The notes under the pieces are model-generated. The model was not told where the DNA came from and ran no database searches. It saw only the letters and a list, made by a program, of their open reading frames with translations. The translations under genes were made by a program, and so were the position numbers. Below, piece after piece: positions 13,283 to 26,304 of a stretch of 64,000 bases of DNA (positions within the stretch are counted from its first letter, which is position 1; every line of letters starts with the position of its first letter). Source of the stretch: Rhodamnia argentea (Eukaryota > Streptophyta > Magnoliopsida > Myrtales > Myrtaceae); NCBI RefSeq assembly GCF_020921035.1, contig NC_063157.1, positions 1,178,001 through 1,242,000 on the forward strand. Reading direction: 5' to 3'.

Positions 13283-14040
13283 TTAATCGAGTCGAAACAA
13301 TATCAGGCACACTGCAAAAGTATCTTCACATATGTTCTGACAATCACGACAACTCATGACATGCGAGTACATGCGAACCTTCGTGCTAGGTTCACGTTCA
13401 GGAGAGAGATCTTCTAGCGTGACTCCCAGAGAGAAACAGTTCTCAAGAGATTTGGTATTTGTCATCCCTCTTCCTATCCGGTAATCGTCCTCATCAACTG
13501 TCAATGATTACCCTTCCGGAAGCCAAAATAACAGAATTTTATTGGAGTCGATACGCCAAGATGTTTTGTCATAAGAAGAAAGAAGTCCAAATCCATGAAT
13601 AGACAAATCTGAACCTCATACAGAGAAACCTGCTATGATGATAGCTTGGCAAGTTCCAGATGTTTTCTTTTTCTTCATACCGGGGGCAAAATGAAACTGT
13701 TATCAGTGTTTCTTTAGTGGTTGACTCTTCTTTTGGTGGAAATGGGTCCCCGGATGAGCTAGCTTTCGTCCACCTCCATGCATCCATCCATGGCATGCAC
13801 AGACAAACACGCACCGAACACCAGAACCAGACTATTAGTGCGAGACGAAGAAGGAAAGATTAAAATAAATGTGCACATGGTGGAAATGTACCTGGTCCTT
13901 GAAAGAATGGATATCCATGGAGACCCACAGGAGAGAAATCCTTCGTGCACTGATTTACAGCAATTCTTGAAGGCATTCCAGACCCAAAATTCAGTAATTG
14001 ACTCCACGGATTCAGATTTTCCAAAGAAAGCATGAGTGGT
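13283..14040 (-). pseudogene. Possible remnant of an unidentified gene, minus strand
   Basis: Read on the minus strand, 13892-14030 gives an open stretch ending 'FSPVGLHGYPFFQGPG' followed directly by a GT donor-like site, which looks like a real exon end. A second short open stretch lies at 13283-13504. I see no start, no other convincing exon and no domain I can name, so this is at most a fragment. Confidence 0.2.
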
Positions 14041-14399
14041 TGTTGCTATAAAAGGTGGACATTTTTTTTGTTCAGGGGGCGGAGAGGAAGAGAGGGTGGT
14101 GATTCTGGAAGCACGTACAATTCATTCTCGCTTCAACGCCTTGCCGGCATCACCAACCAATCGAGGCTAGCCACCGTCACGAGATTTTCCCGCCCTGCCA
14201 ATGCCATTTTCTCGAGCATTACTGTGATTGCCCTTGTCCGAGAGGCATCCATACTGCACCTTGAGGCCTTGGTGCAAGTCATTGAGTCTCATCAGACAAT
14301 CCCTCATCGTTGTCGCTCTGTTCGTCAAACGATCAACACGCTTTGTCCACCAAGTCTACTCAACGTCCCACGCGTTGGATCAATGAACCGTTGACTTGT

Positions 14400-15137
14400 T
14401 GCTCACGTATTCCTGAAGTTCTTTTTGTTTCTGCAGATTATTTGGTTAAAGGCAAAAGTCCAAGCGGTGGTCAAAGAAAAAAGAAAAATTGTTGCATAAT
14501 GTTGCGATAATTTTTAGTGAGACGATGGGTTATTTTTTAGGTTGCCATATTCTTTGATTTGAAATTTTCATGCACTGCACATGTGGATTAGGTAAGATTT
14601 TACCTCTAGCATAGATAATATTCACATTTTAAAAAAAACATCAAAAAATAAAAAATCATGCATGCATATCATACGTTTCAATTTGCACACTTGCCATGTC
14701 ATTCACATTTGCCGTTTTTGACAAGTCATTAGGGTCATTCATTAAAAAGTGCATGTTATAATGTAGTTGCATTATCTTGACAGCCATTAGAATTAGGTCA
14801 CGTGATCAGCCATTAAAATGAATCCAACCGCCCGCCAAACATTTTTTTAAATGGTACCGAAAGGGCGTTAGCATGATTTAGCGTAACCAAGTCCCCGAAC
14901 TTGTAATCTCTGGTTCGTAGGAATAAAAAATTTCTCCCAATGTTTTATTCGGGTGTCTAATCGACCTGCCGTAAACAGATTAGTGGCGACTCTAAATAAA
15001 AATCTCTTGCATGAAATGATTGAACCATAAGTTGTGAATTGGTATGGATTTGGGAGAGTCCGAGCTAGGTTTAACAGCTTAGTAATCCATTAGCCTGAAA
15101 AGATTAATTTTTAGGTCGCGACAATAGTCTAACAGAT
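14400..15137. other. Intergenic region, nothing recognised
   Basis: AT-rich. The motif 'gtcgcgacaatagtc' near 15115 and 'gtggcgactctaaataaa' near 14985 recall degenerate retroelement leader DNA, but no element can be delimited. Confidence 0.3.
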
Positions 15138-15445
15138 GTAATACTTGAATGAGGCCATGGATCATTACATGCTGAGAAGGCTTTCCGCTACAATAAACTC
15201 ATGAAAAAACAACAAAGAACAAGACTAGGACTATATTTATGTATAGAAAGGTGTCTTGGACCACCATCGAAAACCGTGCAGCAAATCAGAAATAAATCAA
15301 ACTGAGTCAAGAAAAGATCATGTGACATCTCACATGGATAATCTGTATATGCCCGTCGTCTTCTGTGAAGGAATCAAAATATTCTACGATGATTGTCTCT
15401 CTCCATGCAACTGTATAATTATTTTGTGTACGATCAATTAAACAT
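15138..15445 (+). repeat. Orphan downstream flank of a lost dioxygenase copy
   Basis: Contains the same flank block seen after copies A and B ('gagaaggctttccgc...aacaacaaagaacaag') followed by about 200 bp ('gtcttggaccaccat...', 'aagaaaagatcatgtgac') that reappears at 28397-28590. No dioxygenase exon precedes it here. The simplest reading is a tandem array member whose coding part was deleted. Confidence 0.55.
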
Positions 15446-15884
15446 ATAAATCCTCCCCGTTTGGCAATTCTATATATGCATTTCACATGACAATCGCCCA
15501 GGCCACAAGTGGCTCCTGAACAAAAAGCAATTATTCTGTGTAATATAGAGCAGTTTTTAACTTATTTATTACGTCGCTAGCTTGGTGTCGCACGTAATGA
15601 ATCCCCAAAATCAAGTGAGGATCGGTCAGCCGGCTGCCTTGTGCTTAAGTTCACGTGAAATTTGTCATTTTACGTTGACTTAATACGATTAAGATGTAAA
15701 TTGTCCACGTGAATGCTATCAGAGAATCTTCACCTCCAAGAGCAAGCATCTTCATCCTCCTACGTCCTTGTCTTTACTCTCGGCAACCTTCCCCCTCCAA
15801 CCACAACACCCCCCCAACAAAAAAAAAACCACAAAAAAGTTCAATTTCTCAGTTCTCGATTCATGCTCGGCATATTGCACTAAT

Positions 15885-15895
15885 CTTATATATAG
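15885..15895 (+). promoter_or_regulatory. TATA box of dioxygenase copy B
   Basis: 'cttatatatag' lies about 50-60 bp upstream of the ATG at 15946, giving a short 5' leader. Position and sequence fit a plant TATA element. Confidence 0.55.
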
Positions 15896-15945
15896 CGACC
15901 AAAACCAAAAACAAAACAAAACCAAAGTTCATCAATTCATAGAAA

Positions 15946-18045
15946 ATGGGGTCAGGGGCAGATTTGAAGCTCCCGGTGCTAGACTTCTCGAGCCCGCAGC
16001 TCAAGCCGGGCACAGCCGAGTGGACTTCCATGAGGGACGCGGTGATGCAAGCGCTGGAAATTTACGGCTGCTTCGAAGCCCGGTTCGAGAAGGTGCCCGT
16101 TGAACTGCAGAAATCCATGCTTGGCTCTGTCGAGGAGCTCTTCGACTTGCCCTTGCAAACCAAGCTCCGGAACGTCTCGAAGAAGCCCTTCCACGGCTAT
16201 GTCGGCCAGTACCCCATGGTCCCGCTCTACGAGAGCATGGGGATCGACGATGCCGACATGTACGAGAAGGTGGATAGCCTTACCACTACCTTATGGTCCG
16301 AGGGAAATCCGAATTTCAGGTAATCAAAGTTTTTAAACACAGGGATTGATTATATACACTTTGTGCCTAGTGATCCAACTTAGAATCTAGGAATGCAAGA
16401 ACCTAAGTTCAGCTAACTAGCTAGTTGTCTAGATAGGATTCTTTTTCGGTTGGTCCTAGGTAAGTCATGTGTTAGAAGTTGCTTCTGGATAGACTTACCG
16501 ATTAGGAATTATAGAGCCTTCATCTATAGGTCTCATTCACTTCTTGGATGTCTTTCTTTTTAATAATACTTGGTACAGCTTATGTACGATCACCTTATTC
16601 TTAGATAATTTGATGAATAACAACAGCATTCATGTTGCTGAAAAAGTGGTCGAACATAAATTCTTCCAAGGGATGCATGAATTTGCGACTACGTCTTTGT
16701 TTTCTTGATATAATTTAAGGGAAGTAACATTTGGAGTAGATGCAATTGATGGAACATGATTCATCTGGCGAAATAACCCTAACGAAAGTTGAGGGTCGGG
16801 ATAAGGAGAAGTTAAAAGTTCACCCTCAAGATCTAACAAGATAAAAATCTCCATACGACCATTATCCAGAGCTACCACCACAATCACAACCCAAAAAAAA
16901 AAAAAGTAAGAAAGAAAAGAAAACACATAACCTCCTTGGACTTTTTTGGTCATTTATTAGATGACTAACTTTTCGTCCCTAAATCAATTAGGCGTCACTG
17001 ATTGTTTCCTAGTGAACGTTACTTACTGTCATTAACTGGCGAAAAGGGAAAAGACACTTTCATAAATTTGATCAACTTTCTGTGTTTGCATGAAGATTTA
17101 GATTTTGTTCATGGTTTATATACAAAAGTGGTCGAACCAAGCTATATACTGAAACAGAACTCTCTCTCTCTCTCTCTCTCTCTGTGGCAGCAAAAACATA
17201 CAATCATTCTCGGAGAAGTTATCAGAGTTGGATAAGATGATAAGGAGGATGATCTTGGAGGGTCTGGGCGTCGAGAAATACTTGGACGAACACATGAACT
17301 CGACCAACTACCTTCTTCGCGTCATGAGGTACGCAGGGCCTCAAACCACTGACACAAAGCTTGGCCTCAACTCTCACACGGACAAGAACATCGTCACAAT
17401 CTTGTGCCAAAACGAAGTCGAAGGTCTCGAAGTCCAGACCAAAGACGGCGAGTGGTTCAGCGCTCAGCCCTCACCAAATTCTTTCATCGTCATGATAGGA
17501 GACTCACTCTATGTAAGTCCTCTTTCCGTTTCTTTTGGAAGGAAAAACGAGAATTTTCGCATCTAACCGACCGATCAAGTGTTCAACTTTGTTCAAAATA
17601 TCATTCTACCAACTGGTAAGATGTGGCATAATCATGTAACAATATTTGATTTTGATGATATAATGTTAGCATGACACATGATACAACCGTTACATAATGT
17701 ATAGATCTGCAAACTTGATTTCCCTGGAGGGAACAACCGGAGTTGTGGGGCACAAAATAAGGAATATGTTCCTTGACATATGATATGATCCTACAGGCGT
17801 GGGTGAATGGCAGATTACACTCTCCGTATCACCGAGTCATGATGAGCGGGAACAAGGCGAGGTACTCGGTCGGACTGTTCTCGATTCCGAAGGGCGGGTA
17901 CGTGATAAAAGCACCCGACGAATTGGTGGATCAAGAGCACCCTTTGCTCTTTAAGCCCTTTGATCATGTGGAGTTCTTGAGGTTCTACTATACTGAAGCT
18001 GGACAAAGAGATCAATTTGCCCTCAAAACTTATTGTGGTGTTTGA
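15946..18045 (+). CDS. AOP1-like 2-oxoglutarate/Fe(II)-dependent dioxygenase (copy B)
   Basis: Exons are 15946-16319, 17191-17512 and 17797-18045 (945 nt, 314 residues), with GT-AG borders and the same 2-0 intron phases as copy A. The protein starts MGSGADLKLPVLDFSS. It carries the AOP-family signatures 'LYGCF'-like 'EIYGCFEA', 'ELFDLPLQTKLRNVSKKPF', 'GYVGQYPMVPLYESMGIDD' and 'MNSTNYLLRVM'. The iron ligands H187-x-D189 and H244 and the 2-oxoglutarate motif R254-x-S256 are all present, and it ends 'TYCGV'. Family members are soluble cytosolic oxidases of specialised metabolism; the substrate cannot be told from sequence. It matches the family consensus better than copy A, so it is the likelier active gene. 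Intron 1 ends in a TC microsatellite that serves as the polypyrimidine tract. Confidence 0.92.
17161..17183. repeat. (TC)n microsatellite at the exon 2 acceptor of dioxygenase copy B
   Basis: An uninterrupted TC run of 23 bp ends 7 bp before the AG that opens exon 2 at 17191. It supplies the pyrimidine tract for splicing. Confidence 0.9.
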
Positions 18046-18214
18046 AGTTGGCCTACATTGTTGTTGAATAAAAAATAACGTGCGTATTAGTGTCTGTATT
18101 TCTGCAATTTCCTTTCAAGTTTGTAATAAACAGTCGTGTTCAACATTCTCCGATTGGTTAGGTGATGAACTTTTACTGGAATGTCATGTATCAATCGTGC
18201 TAGATGAATCCTTG

Positions 18215-18295
18215 TTGAATGAGGTCATGGATCAAATTACATACATGGAAGGCTTCAAGCTACAATAATTAACTCATAAAAACACAACAAAGAAC
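18215..18295 (+). repeat. Downstream-flank repeat of the dioxygenase array, unit after copy B
   Basis: 'aatgaggtcatggatcaaa...ggaaggcttcaagc...acacaacaaagaac' matches the blocks at 9850 and 15138. The solo LTR at 18296 was inserted right at its end. Confidence 0.6.
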
Positions 18296-18749
18296 TGTAA
18301 TAATTTTTCTGATGTGGGCTACATCAATTGAAATTGATATTTATCACTTAATGAGATTGGTCATTTGGTCTATTAAGGTAGGATATATAGATTCTTAATT
18401 AATTTAATATGGGGTTGGCTAGTATGGGCCGAGTTGGGCCCGGCCCATGATGAGAGGGCATGTGGCTAAAAAATCTATAAATATGGCTCAAGTCTCTCCT
18501 CTAACCAACAAATACACAAATCATCTCACATAAAGAAAGAACGCACCCGTTCGTGAGTAGCGTTCTCATTTGACTAGTGTCCCAGAGAGGGAAATAGAGG
18601 AGAAGAATTTGAGTTCCGAATCGTCGTCATTCCGCATTAGTTTCGATGGATTCCAAATCGGATGTGCTAATCCCTTTTTTCCTCTATCGTGTAGCATTTC
18701 AATTTCTAGTTATGGTGTTGCTAGGGTGTGCCATTTCTGTGGTTTTACA
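18296..18749 (+). mobile_element. Solo LTR, family S, copy 1
   Basis: Begins TGTAATAATTTTTC, ends GGTTTTACA, and is flanked by a perfect 5-bp target duplication AGAAC (18291-18295 and 18750-18754). It shares its order and much of its sequence with 29666-30080 ('gatgtgggcta', 'attgaaattgatattta', 'atgatgagaggg', 'ggctcaagt', 'gatggattccaaa'). The internal region is absent, so it is a recombination product of a full retrotransposon. Confidence 0.85.
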
Positions 18750-18776
18750 AGAACAACACATAGACTATATTTCGTA

Positions 18777-18780
<4 letters not shown>

Positions 18781-18808
<28 letters not shown>
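18781..18808. repeat. (TA)n microsatellite
   Basis: A TA run of about 28 bp between the solo LTR and the left LTR of the gypsy element. Confidence 0.9.
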
Positions 18809-18811
<3 letters not shown>

Positions 18812-18946
18812 CAAGATTAGGATACGAAGATTTTACATTTTGCGCTTATAATTTTATCTTTTGTTTGTAATCTTGTCAACATTCTACGGATCAAATAATT
18901 CTTATTTATCCATCAGCATTTATATTTCAGACATCTACTTTGCATA

Positions 18947-20924
18947 CGTCACGCCCCAAATCTACTATAAGGGCCATGACACAGCTATCCTTTCTCAAAA
19001 GGACGTAGGCACCACATAACCAAAACTCAACCTGCTATCAAAATCCGTACATCTACATATATACTTGATGAAGGGGTCCTTGGTTACAAAATCAGATCTC
19101 GCCACTAAACCAACAAAAGATATAATTACATATCCATCAAAAGACATGTACATATCTCTATCAAAAGGATATATACCTCTAACAACAACTCAAAGCATTC
19201 ATCATAGCCATATCTAACTCATAACTCATACCCAAAACTCCCCACTAACAAAAATGTGATTTGCTAACAATCGCTCACATCCTATACACGACTTGCTGAA
19301 CCCGTAAGACAAAGGAAATGGAAGGGGTAAGCTAACACGATTTAGTGAGTAATATATTTCTTTTAAGCGGATCAAACAATCACTATGCACATTTAATATT
19401 CAAAATATGACTCATTTATATCAAACTCGAAACATATCAAACTTGTACGATCAAAACAAGTTATACATTACCTTAACATAACATATTCATAGCAAAAGCA
19501 TCCATATCGGATCATACCATCAAAGCACATATCAATGGTCTAATCCACTAATCAATCTTATCTAAAACACGTCAATGGTCTATCTATTGACTAATCTCAT
19601 CAAAAAACATGTCAATGATCTATCTACTGACCAATCTCATGTTCAAGATTCTAACCATGGTCAAGTATAACGCATGTGACAAAAGATGACCAAAATTCCT
19701 CCCTTGACAAGGTCTCCACCTATAATGCTGGTAGCTCGGCCCACAAGGATATCCTAACTAATATGTGCATACTAACAAACCCATCAACCGAGTTCATAGC
19801 CATCTTGAGCACCACTTAATTAACAACAACATCCTCCTCATAAATTAGAAATTATGTCGGAACCAACTCAAAACCAGCAGCACAAATCATTCGCAAACCG
19901 TATCAAATAAAAAAAACAGCAGTAAATGTTTGATCTTGTTTTATGCAACAAAAAAATTCTATTTTCTCAAGTTATAACGTACTTAGTATTATCATTTTTG
20001 AAATATGAGTTTATAAACACAAAGAAGAAATAGTATCACTCACCTAGAGAAGTCAAAAACCAACCTAAGGTGGTTACCCAAATTGACGCACACTTATTCT
20101 TATCAAATATATGAAAAACGGTATCAAAAACTGAGTAATATGCTACCTCAAAGCATGACTCAACTGAAAAATGCCTATTTGTCACTAAGGCAAAATTTAC
20201 TCACCAACAAAATGCTCGCTCATAACAGACGCGCATGCTGTCCGCTACGCGCAGTATGCGCGATAAACTTAAACGGACCATAACTCTCTCTTCCAAAATT
20301 CGATTTAAACGAACTTGTAGTCTAAAGAAAGCTCTTTTAGTGTACAACAAAACCCCCAACACGACTTGACCAGAATCTATCCGAAAATCGGCAAGAAGGG
20401 GCGCAACATGTTCTGGTCGTGCACTGTTCACTACGCACGTCAAACTTTCAAATTTTTTTTCGGACAAACCATAAATCCAAATTGAGCTTTGTAAAGTCTT
20501 ACAACTCCACAACACCCTCAACTATCGTCCCCCCAAAGGATCTCAACTTAACGACTCCAAAATCTAACGTCGCGGCTCAATTTTCACATAAATTGAAATT
20601 TGAGCCCTAGATACGGAAACCATTCTAATTAGATGAACAACGAGTGCAAGCACTTACATAGCGTTGCGACACATAGTGAAACGAGCTCGACGAGACAACG
20701 TGACATGCAGTCCTCTCTTTTCTTCTTCTGTTCTTCCTTTCTCTTCTTCTTTCTCTCCCTTTTCTTTTCTCTCTTTTTTTTTTCTTCCTTTCAACCGAAG
20801 AGCTCTCAATCTTTCAAGAAGGAACCGAGTAGCCCTTTTTCTTTTCTTTTTGTTGACTTTTCAACCCTTTTTTAAGGTGGGTCCCACCACCTTTTTTGAC
20901 CTGGTCAAACAAGCAAATATTACA
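18947..20924 (-). repeat. 3' LTR of the gypsy element
   Basis: Matches 26305-28279 along its whole length. Its outer end reads 'cgtcacgcc' where TGTCACGCC is expected, a change in the terminal dinucleotide. The two LTRs differ at many positions, so the insertion is not recent. Confidence 0.88.
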
Positions 20925-20962
20925 TTCTACCTTCCTTAAAAGAAATTTCGTCCTCGAAATTT
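20925..20962 (-). other. Polypurine tract region of the gypsy element
   Basis: On the minus strand the sequence next to the 3' LTR is purine-rich ('aaggaaggtagaa'), preceded by 'cgaggacgaaatttc', the usual location and style of the plus-strand primer in plant gypsy elements. Confidence 0.65.
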
Positions 20963-20979
20963 AAATATCTGAACTTACC

Positions 20980-23900
20980 TCAACTTTCGAACAAGTGAGG
21001 ATACTTGCATCTCGTCTCCTCCTCGAGTTCCCAAGGAGCCTCTCTTTACGTGTGGTTCTGCCATTGAATCTTAACACAGAGAATAATTTGCCATCATAGC
21101 ATTTGATCCTTCCTATCGATGATCCGAATAGGTTGCTCCTCATATGTCAAGTTCTCCCCTAATATCAAAGGAGTGAAATCTTGTATATGTTCGGGATTCG
21201 GTACATATTTGCGCAATAAGGACACATGGAACACATTATGCACTCCGGATAACGCTGGTGGCAAAGCAAGTTCATAGGTAACTTCGCCAATCTTCTCTAA
21301 TATCAAAAGTGGTCCCACATATCTTGGACTCAACTTCCATCGAGTGCTACATCTCATAACACCCTTCATAAATGAAACCTTCAAGAATACATGATCTCCC
21401 CCATTGAACTCTACGCTGCGTCTTTTGAGATCTGCATAACTTTTCTAACGACTTTAAGCTATTTTCAAGTGCTCTCGGATAAGCCCGACTTTCTCCTGTG
21501 ATTGTTGTATGAACTCGGGCCCGGTTAGTCTTTTCTCACCAACATTGTCCCAACAAATAGGACTCCTGTATTTTCAACCTTTTAAAGCTTCAAAAGGAGC
21601 CATCTTTATACGAGAATGATAACTGTTATTATAAGAAAATTCTGTCGGATGTAAATGTTCATCCCACAAGCCACCAAAGTCAATAATACAGGATCGTAGC
21701 ATATCTTCTAGTGTCTAAATCGTCCTCTCTGACTGTTCATCCATGCTGAAGTTGAGTTTGATACCCAACACTCCTTGTAAACTCCTCCAAAAGTTGGACA
21801 CAAACGTGGGATCCCTATAAGAAACAATGCCCACCGGAACCCCATGCAACTTGACTACCTCATTTACGTACCGCTTCGCCATGTCTTCCACCAAAAGCCC
21901 AAATCGATATAACAAAAAATGTACTGACTTAGTCAATCAATCAACAATAACCCATATAGTGTTCTTGCCACTCGGTGTCCTTGGTAAACCGACAATGAAG
22001 CCCATAGTGATATGCTTCCATTTTCATTTAGGTATCTCAAGTAGGTGCAATTGACCACCTGGTTTTTGATGCTCAACATTTACTTGCCGACAAACTAGGC
22101 ATTGATCGACAAACTTCACAATATCTTTCTTCATGTTGATCCACTACAAATTTCCTCTCAAATCCATGTACATCTTAGTACTTCCTAAATGAATCTAGTA
22201 TCTAGTGATGTGAGCTTTCTGCGGTATCTCCTTTTTCAATTCTACATCATTGGGAATACATAGCCGACCACGAAACCTTAATGACTCATCCACATGGATA
22301 CTAAAATCCGGTTATCCCCCAGCTTCTACACCTTCTTTGATCTTCTCCAACTGAGGATCATCGTTACGCTTAGCCTTGATTCTATCAATCATCGTTTTGC
22401 TTAGCCTTGATTCTATCAATCAACGTTGGCTGCACTCAAAGATTAGCTAACCGAGCACCAAGCGGATGCACCAACATCTCCAATTCTAGTTTCCTCATAT
22501 CCTCTAGAATAGGCCGTTGAAAAGTGAGCAACACTGCCATGTTTTCGGAAGATTTACGACTTAAGGCATTCGCCACTATATTTGCCTTACCTAGATGATA
22601 GTTGATAGATAAGTCATAATCCTTCAAGAGTTTTAGCCATCTCCTCTGCCTTATGTTCAATTCTTTTTTAGTAAAGATGTACTTCAAACTTTGTGGTCGG
22701 TAAAGACTTCACATTTCTCACCATACAAGTAGTGCCGACATATTTTCAAAGTAAAGACAACTGCTACTAACTCCGGATCATGAGCGGGGTAGTTCTTCTC
22801 ATGTGCTTCAACTGTCTTGAGGCATAGGCCACCATTTTACCATCCTACATGAGAACACAACCTAGACCTTCCTTAGATGCATCACAATAGATAGTGAAGC
22901 CACTAGTTTCTGAAAGGAAGGTCAATATAGGAGCCGACATTAACCGCCTCTTCAATTCTTGAAAACTGCGTTTGCATTGATCTAACCACATGAATTTAAC
23001 TCCCTTCTGAGTCGGGCGAGTAAGTGGACCAACAATTTTGGAGAATCCCTCCACAAATCACCTGTAATAACCCGCTTACCCAAGAAAACTTCTCACTACT
23101 GTAACATTTGTAGGATGATCCCACCGAATGACTACTTCAACTTTCTTTGGGTCAACTGAAATACCATCTTTCGAAATTATATGGCCCAAGAACTCTATAC
23201 GATTAAGCCAAAAGTAGCACTTATTGAATTTAGCAAATAACTTTTTCTCTAACAAAGTCCGCAAAACAAGTCTCAACTTTTACTCGTGTTCCTCCAAACT
23301 CTTCGAATATACCAGAATATCATCAATGAACACCACAATGAATCTGTCAAGATTTGTCTCAATACCTTGTTCATCAAATCCATGAAAGCAGCAAGTACAT
23401 TCGTTAGTCCAAAAGGCATGACAAGAAACTCATAATGCCCATACCTTGTTCTGAAAGCAGTCTTTAGCACGTCATCTGCTTTTATCTTCCAATGGTAATA
23501 CCTAGAACGAAGGTTGATTTTTTAAAATACTTGAGCTCCTTGGAGTTGATCAAATAAGTCATCGATCCAAGACACAGGATGTTTATTCTTGATCATCACC
23601 TTGCTAAGTTCTCGATAATCTATACAAAGCCGCATACCGCCATCTTTCTTCTTCACAAAAAGAATGGGAGCTCCCTAAAGTGAGACACTGGGTTTAATGA
23701 AACCCTTATCCAAAAGCTCATGTAATTGCGTCTTTAACTCTTCCAATTCAACGGGTGCCATCCGATAATGAGCTTTAGAGATATGTATGGTACCAAGCAT
23801 CAACTCAATGCAAAATTCAATCTCTCTATTAGGAGGTAAACCGATTAAATCACCAGGAAACACATCCGGGAATTCCCTAACAACTGGAACATTTTCTAGC

Positions 23901-25547
23901 TTCATAACTTCCTTATCGGTGTCTTTTACGCAAGCCGGATAACCATAGCAATCATTCCTTAGAAGCTTCTTCGCTTGCATAGCTGAAATTAGTCTCGGAA
24001 AAGTGCCTATACAACTTCTCGAAAAAGAAAATTCGGGCTGATTTAGAAGTCGAAAGACAACTTTCTTCGTATAACAATCAACAATAGTATGATATGTTGA
24101 TAGCCAATCTATTACTAGAATAACGTCGAAATCCCGTACATCTAACAACACCAAATCTCCAGGCATTTCCACATTATCAATTCGAAGCTTACACCTCGTG
24201 AACACACAATCAGCAATCAAGAAATCACAAGGAGGAGTATCAATACGTAATTCATAATCAAGAGGGTCATGCAGCACATCAAGTTTCTTCCCAAATCCGG
24301 TAGAAAAAAAAGGAATGCGTAACATCAAAGTCAAATAATGCGTAAGCATACTACGAGGCAATTGAGATAATACCTACAACAACGGTGTTAGAAGTCGCTG
24401 CATCCTCTTTCATCATGGCAAAATCTTTCCTGGTCATCTTCTGCCTTTATTGATTTTCTTGTGGCCTATCACCTGAAGAGGCTGTCTTCCTCATAGAACA
24501 AGTACGTGCTACATGCCCAGGCTACCCATATACAAAACATAATCTACCATCCGTGGGTACACTCCTCCGAGTAGGATAATCGCGCGTCATATGTCCCATG
24601 TTTCCATAAATAAAACATGCTTTTATCTTGTTATGACAATGACCCATGATGTTTCCCACATATAGTGCAAGGGCCTTGAATAGCTTGACTCTTCTCCTTT
24701 ATAGGCTTGCTAACACCTCTCTACTTCATGTCGCTACTTGTAGGACTTTCTTAAAAATGAGTGAACTTTAGCCTTTTATACAAAGGAGCACCCTATGTGC
24801 TACTGATAGAACTCTCAAGTTCACTCTTGATTGCACATTCCAGCATGTCTTTATAAGTTGGTAGTGCAAGAGACACGAGCATAAAGCGAATCTCGGGTCA
24901 GAGTCTTCTCATGAAGTATTCAACTTTTTCCTCTTCATCGGCCACCGGACGCTCGACAAATCTACTCATCCGGTTGAAGCGACCTGCATACTCTAGAACA
25001 ATAGAGTCGCCTCGTGATATATGCAAAAAATCATTTTTCATCTGCGCTTGAAATGACTGTGGGAAGAATTGGGCATTGAAAGTCTCTTTGAAATCCTTCC
25101 AAGAAATGGCATTATCCTCGTCTCTAAGTGCAGACCTCATTCCCTCCCACCAATACTCAGCTTCACCTTTCGGATATTATGTGGCAAAGTCAACCTTTTT
25201 CTCTTCGGGAACCCCTTCAACTCTAAAGATCCCCTCTATCTTGATAATCCAATGCTTTGTCACAAGAGGATTAGTTGTTTCATCATAAGTAGGTGGTTTT
25301 GCCTTTCTAAACCGGGCGAAAGTGTAGCCTCTATCACTTCCAGTTCAATGACTCCAAATACATTGTTTTGGGTCCTTAGTTGTTGGATCTGCTCTCTTGT
25401 TTCTTGTGAGTCGGCTCTTGTATCATATTCTCCTCTCGAATGCCTGCCTCTAGAACCTCAAGGGACATCCCCTGTATCGAAGTTAATAGTTCTCTTGCTC
25501 CTATCTCTGAGAAGAGAGATAAGCGACGGATCCGAGTCGGAACTCAT
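20980..25547 (-). pseudogene. gag-pol polyprotein of the gypsy element, broken
   Basis: The probable gag start is the ATG at 25547. The retrotransposon gag domain is visible at 24898-25140 ('WKDFKETFNAQFFP', 'VLEYAGRFNRMS'), followed by degenerate CCHC zinc knuckles near 24500-24650. The protease to early reverse transcriptase stretch is open at 23675-24361 ('VILVIDWLSTYHTIVDC', 'EFPDVFPGDL'). Later pieces show reverse transcriptase 'VMPFGLTN', RNase H 'FTIYCDASKEGLGCVLM', integrase around 21700-22200 and the 'WELEEETRCKYPHLFES' tail ending at 20980. Each domain is split by stops or frameshifts, so no functional polyprotein can be made. The element sits between the dioxygenase array and the ycf2 remnant and has no role in either. 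Confidence 0.85.
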
Positions 25548-25689
25548 AGTCACATGGATTCAAGAATGAAACGAAACTATACCTTAGTATCTCTTAAGAC
25601 TAACACATTAAAATCTATCATACTATCTCACAACATCCCATATCTACCCATAGAGACTAGCTGGCACCTTTTCTAGAAAAAAAATGTCT

Positions 25690-26240
25690 CACGGACTCCT
25701 AAACTCTACCAAAAAACTTCTCCACCACCATTTCAGCCCCTTTTATCGGCTTCAAATGCCCGCCGCCCACAGCTGCTACACATGAGATACTAATCGTCGT
25801 CCCCCCGGTGTTGTTGCCTGCTATGGGAAGGAAGGAAAGTAGGGTTTCCTTCCGGGACTGGAGAAGATCAAACTCTAAGCGGTCTGTAGGAACAAATGTC
25901 GAGCATACGACGATGTTGCCCCTTTTCATTTCATGGAAGCCCTTGGTAGAGGAAAGGCCCGTAGGTGATAGCATGTTCCGCTTCGTATCTAGAGAGGGGC
26001 AGGGGCGCTGAAATCGTTCCTATTGAGTCATGCATGGCAACTAATACATACTTAGTTAAAAGTATAAGTTGAGGACGCCCTTTTCCCAAAAAGAAAAAGT
26101 AAAAAAAGTATGGATTAAGAAAGAAAGAGTACATGAGGAGTGATAAAAAAAACTTGGTTAGGGGAACCGAAGGTTAGGCCGACTACTTACTTACTTTAGT
26201 ATAGCTATACCTAAAAAAGTTTATTCATAGAAGTTGCCTA
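25690..26240. other. Leader region of the gypsy element with organelle-like composition
   Basis: Between the 5' LTR and gag lies about 550 bp of higher GC content than the rest of the element. It holds an unbroken 91-residue minus-strand frame (25699-25974) unrelated to gag or pol. The texture ('aggtagaggaaagg'-like purine runs, 'cttacttactttagtatagc') reminds me of plant mitochondrial DNA, but I cannot name the source. It may simply be an odd retroelement leader. Confidence 0.3.
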
Positions 26241-26286
26241 TGAGATCACATTCCATTGGTTTTCATGATTGAGAGACTCCAACCTA

Positions 26287-26300
26287 AGCTCCGATACTAA
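26287..26300 (-). other. Primer-binding site of the gypsy element
   Basis: On the minus strand 'ttagtatcggagct' lies 4 bp inside the 5' LTR. It matches the initiator methionine tRNA complement TGGTATCAGAGC with a few changes, the primer used by many plant LTR elements. Confidence 0.75.
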
Positions 26301-26304
26301 CAAA

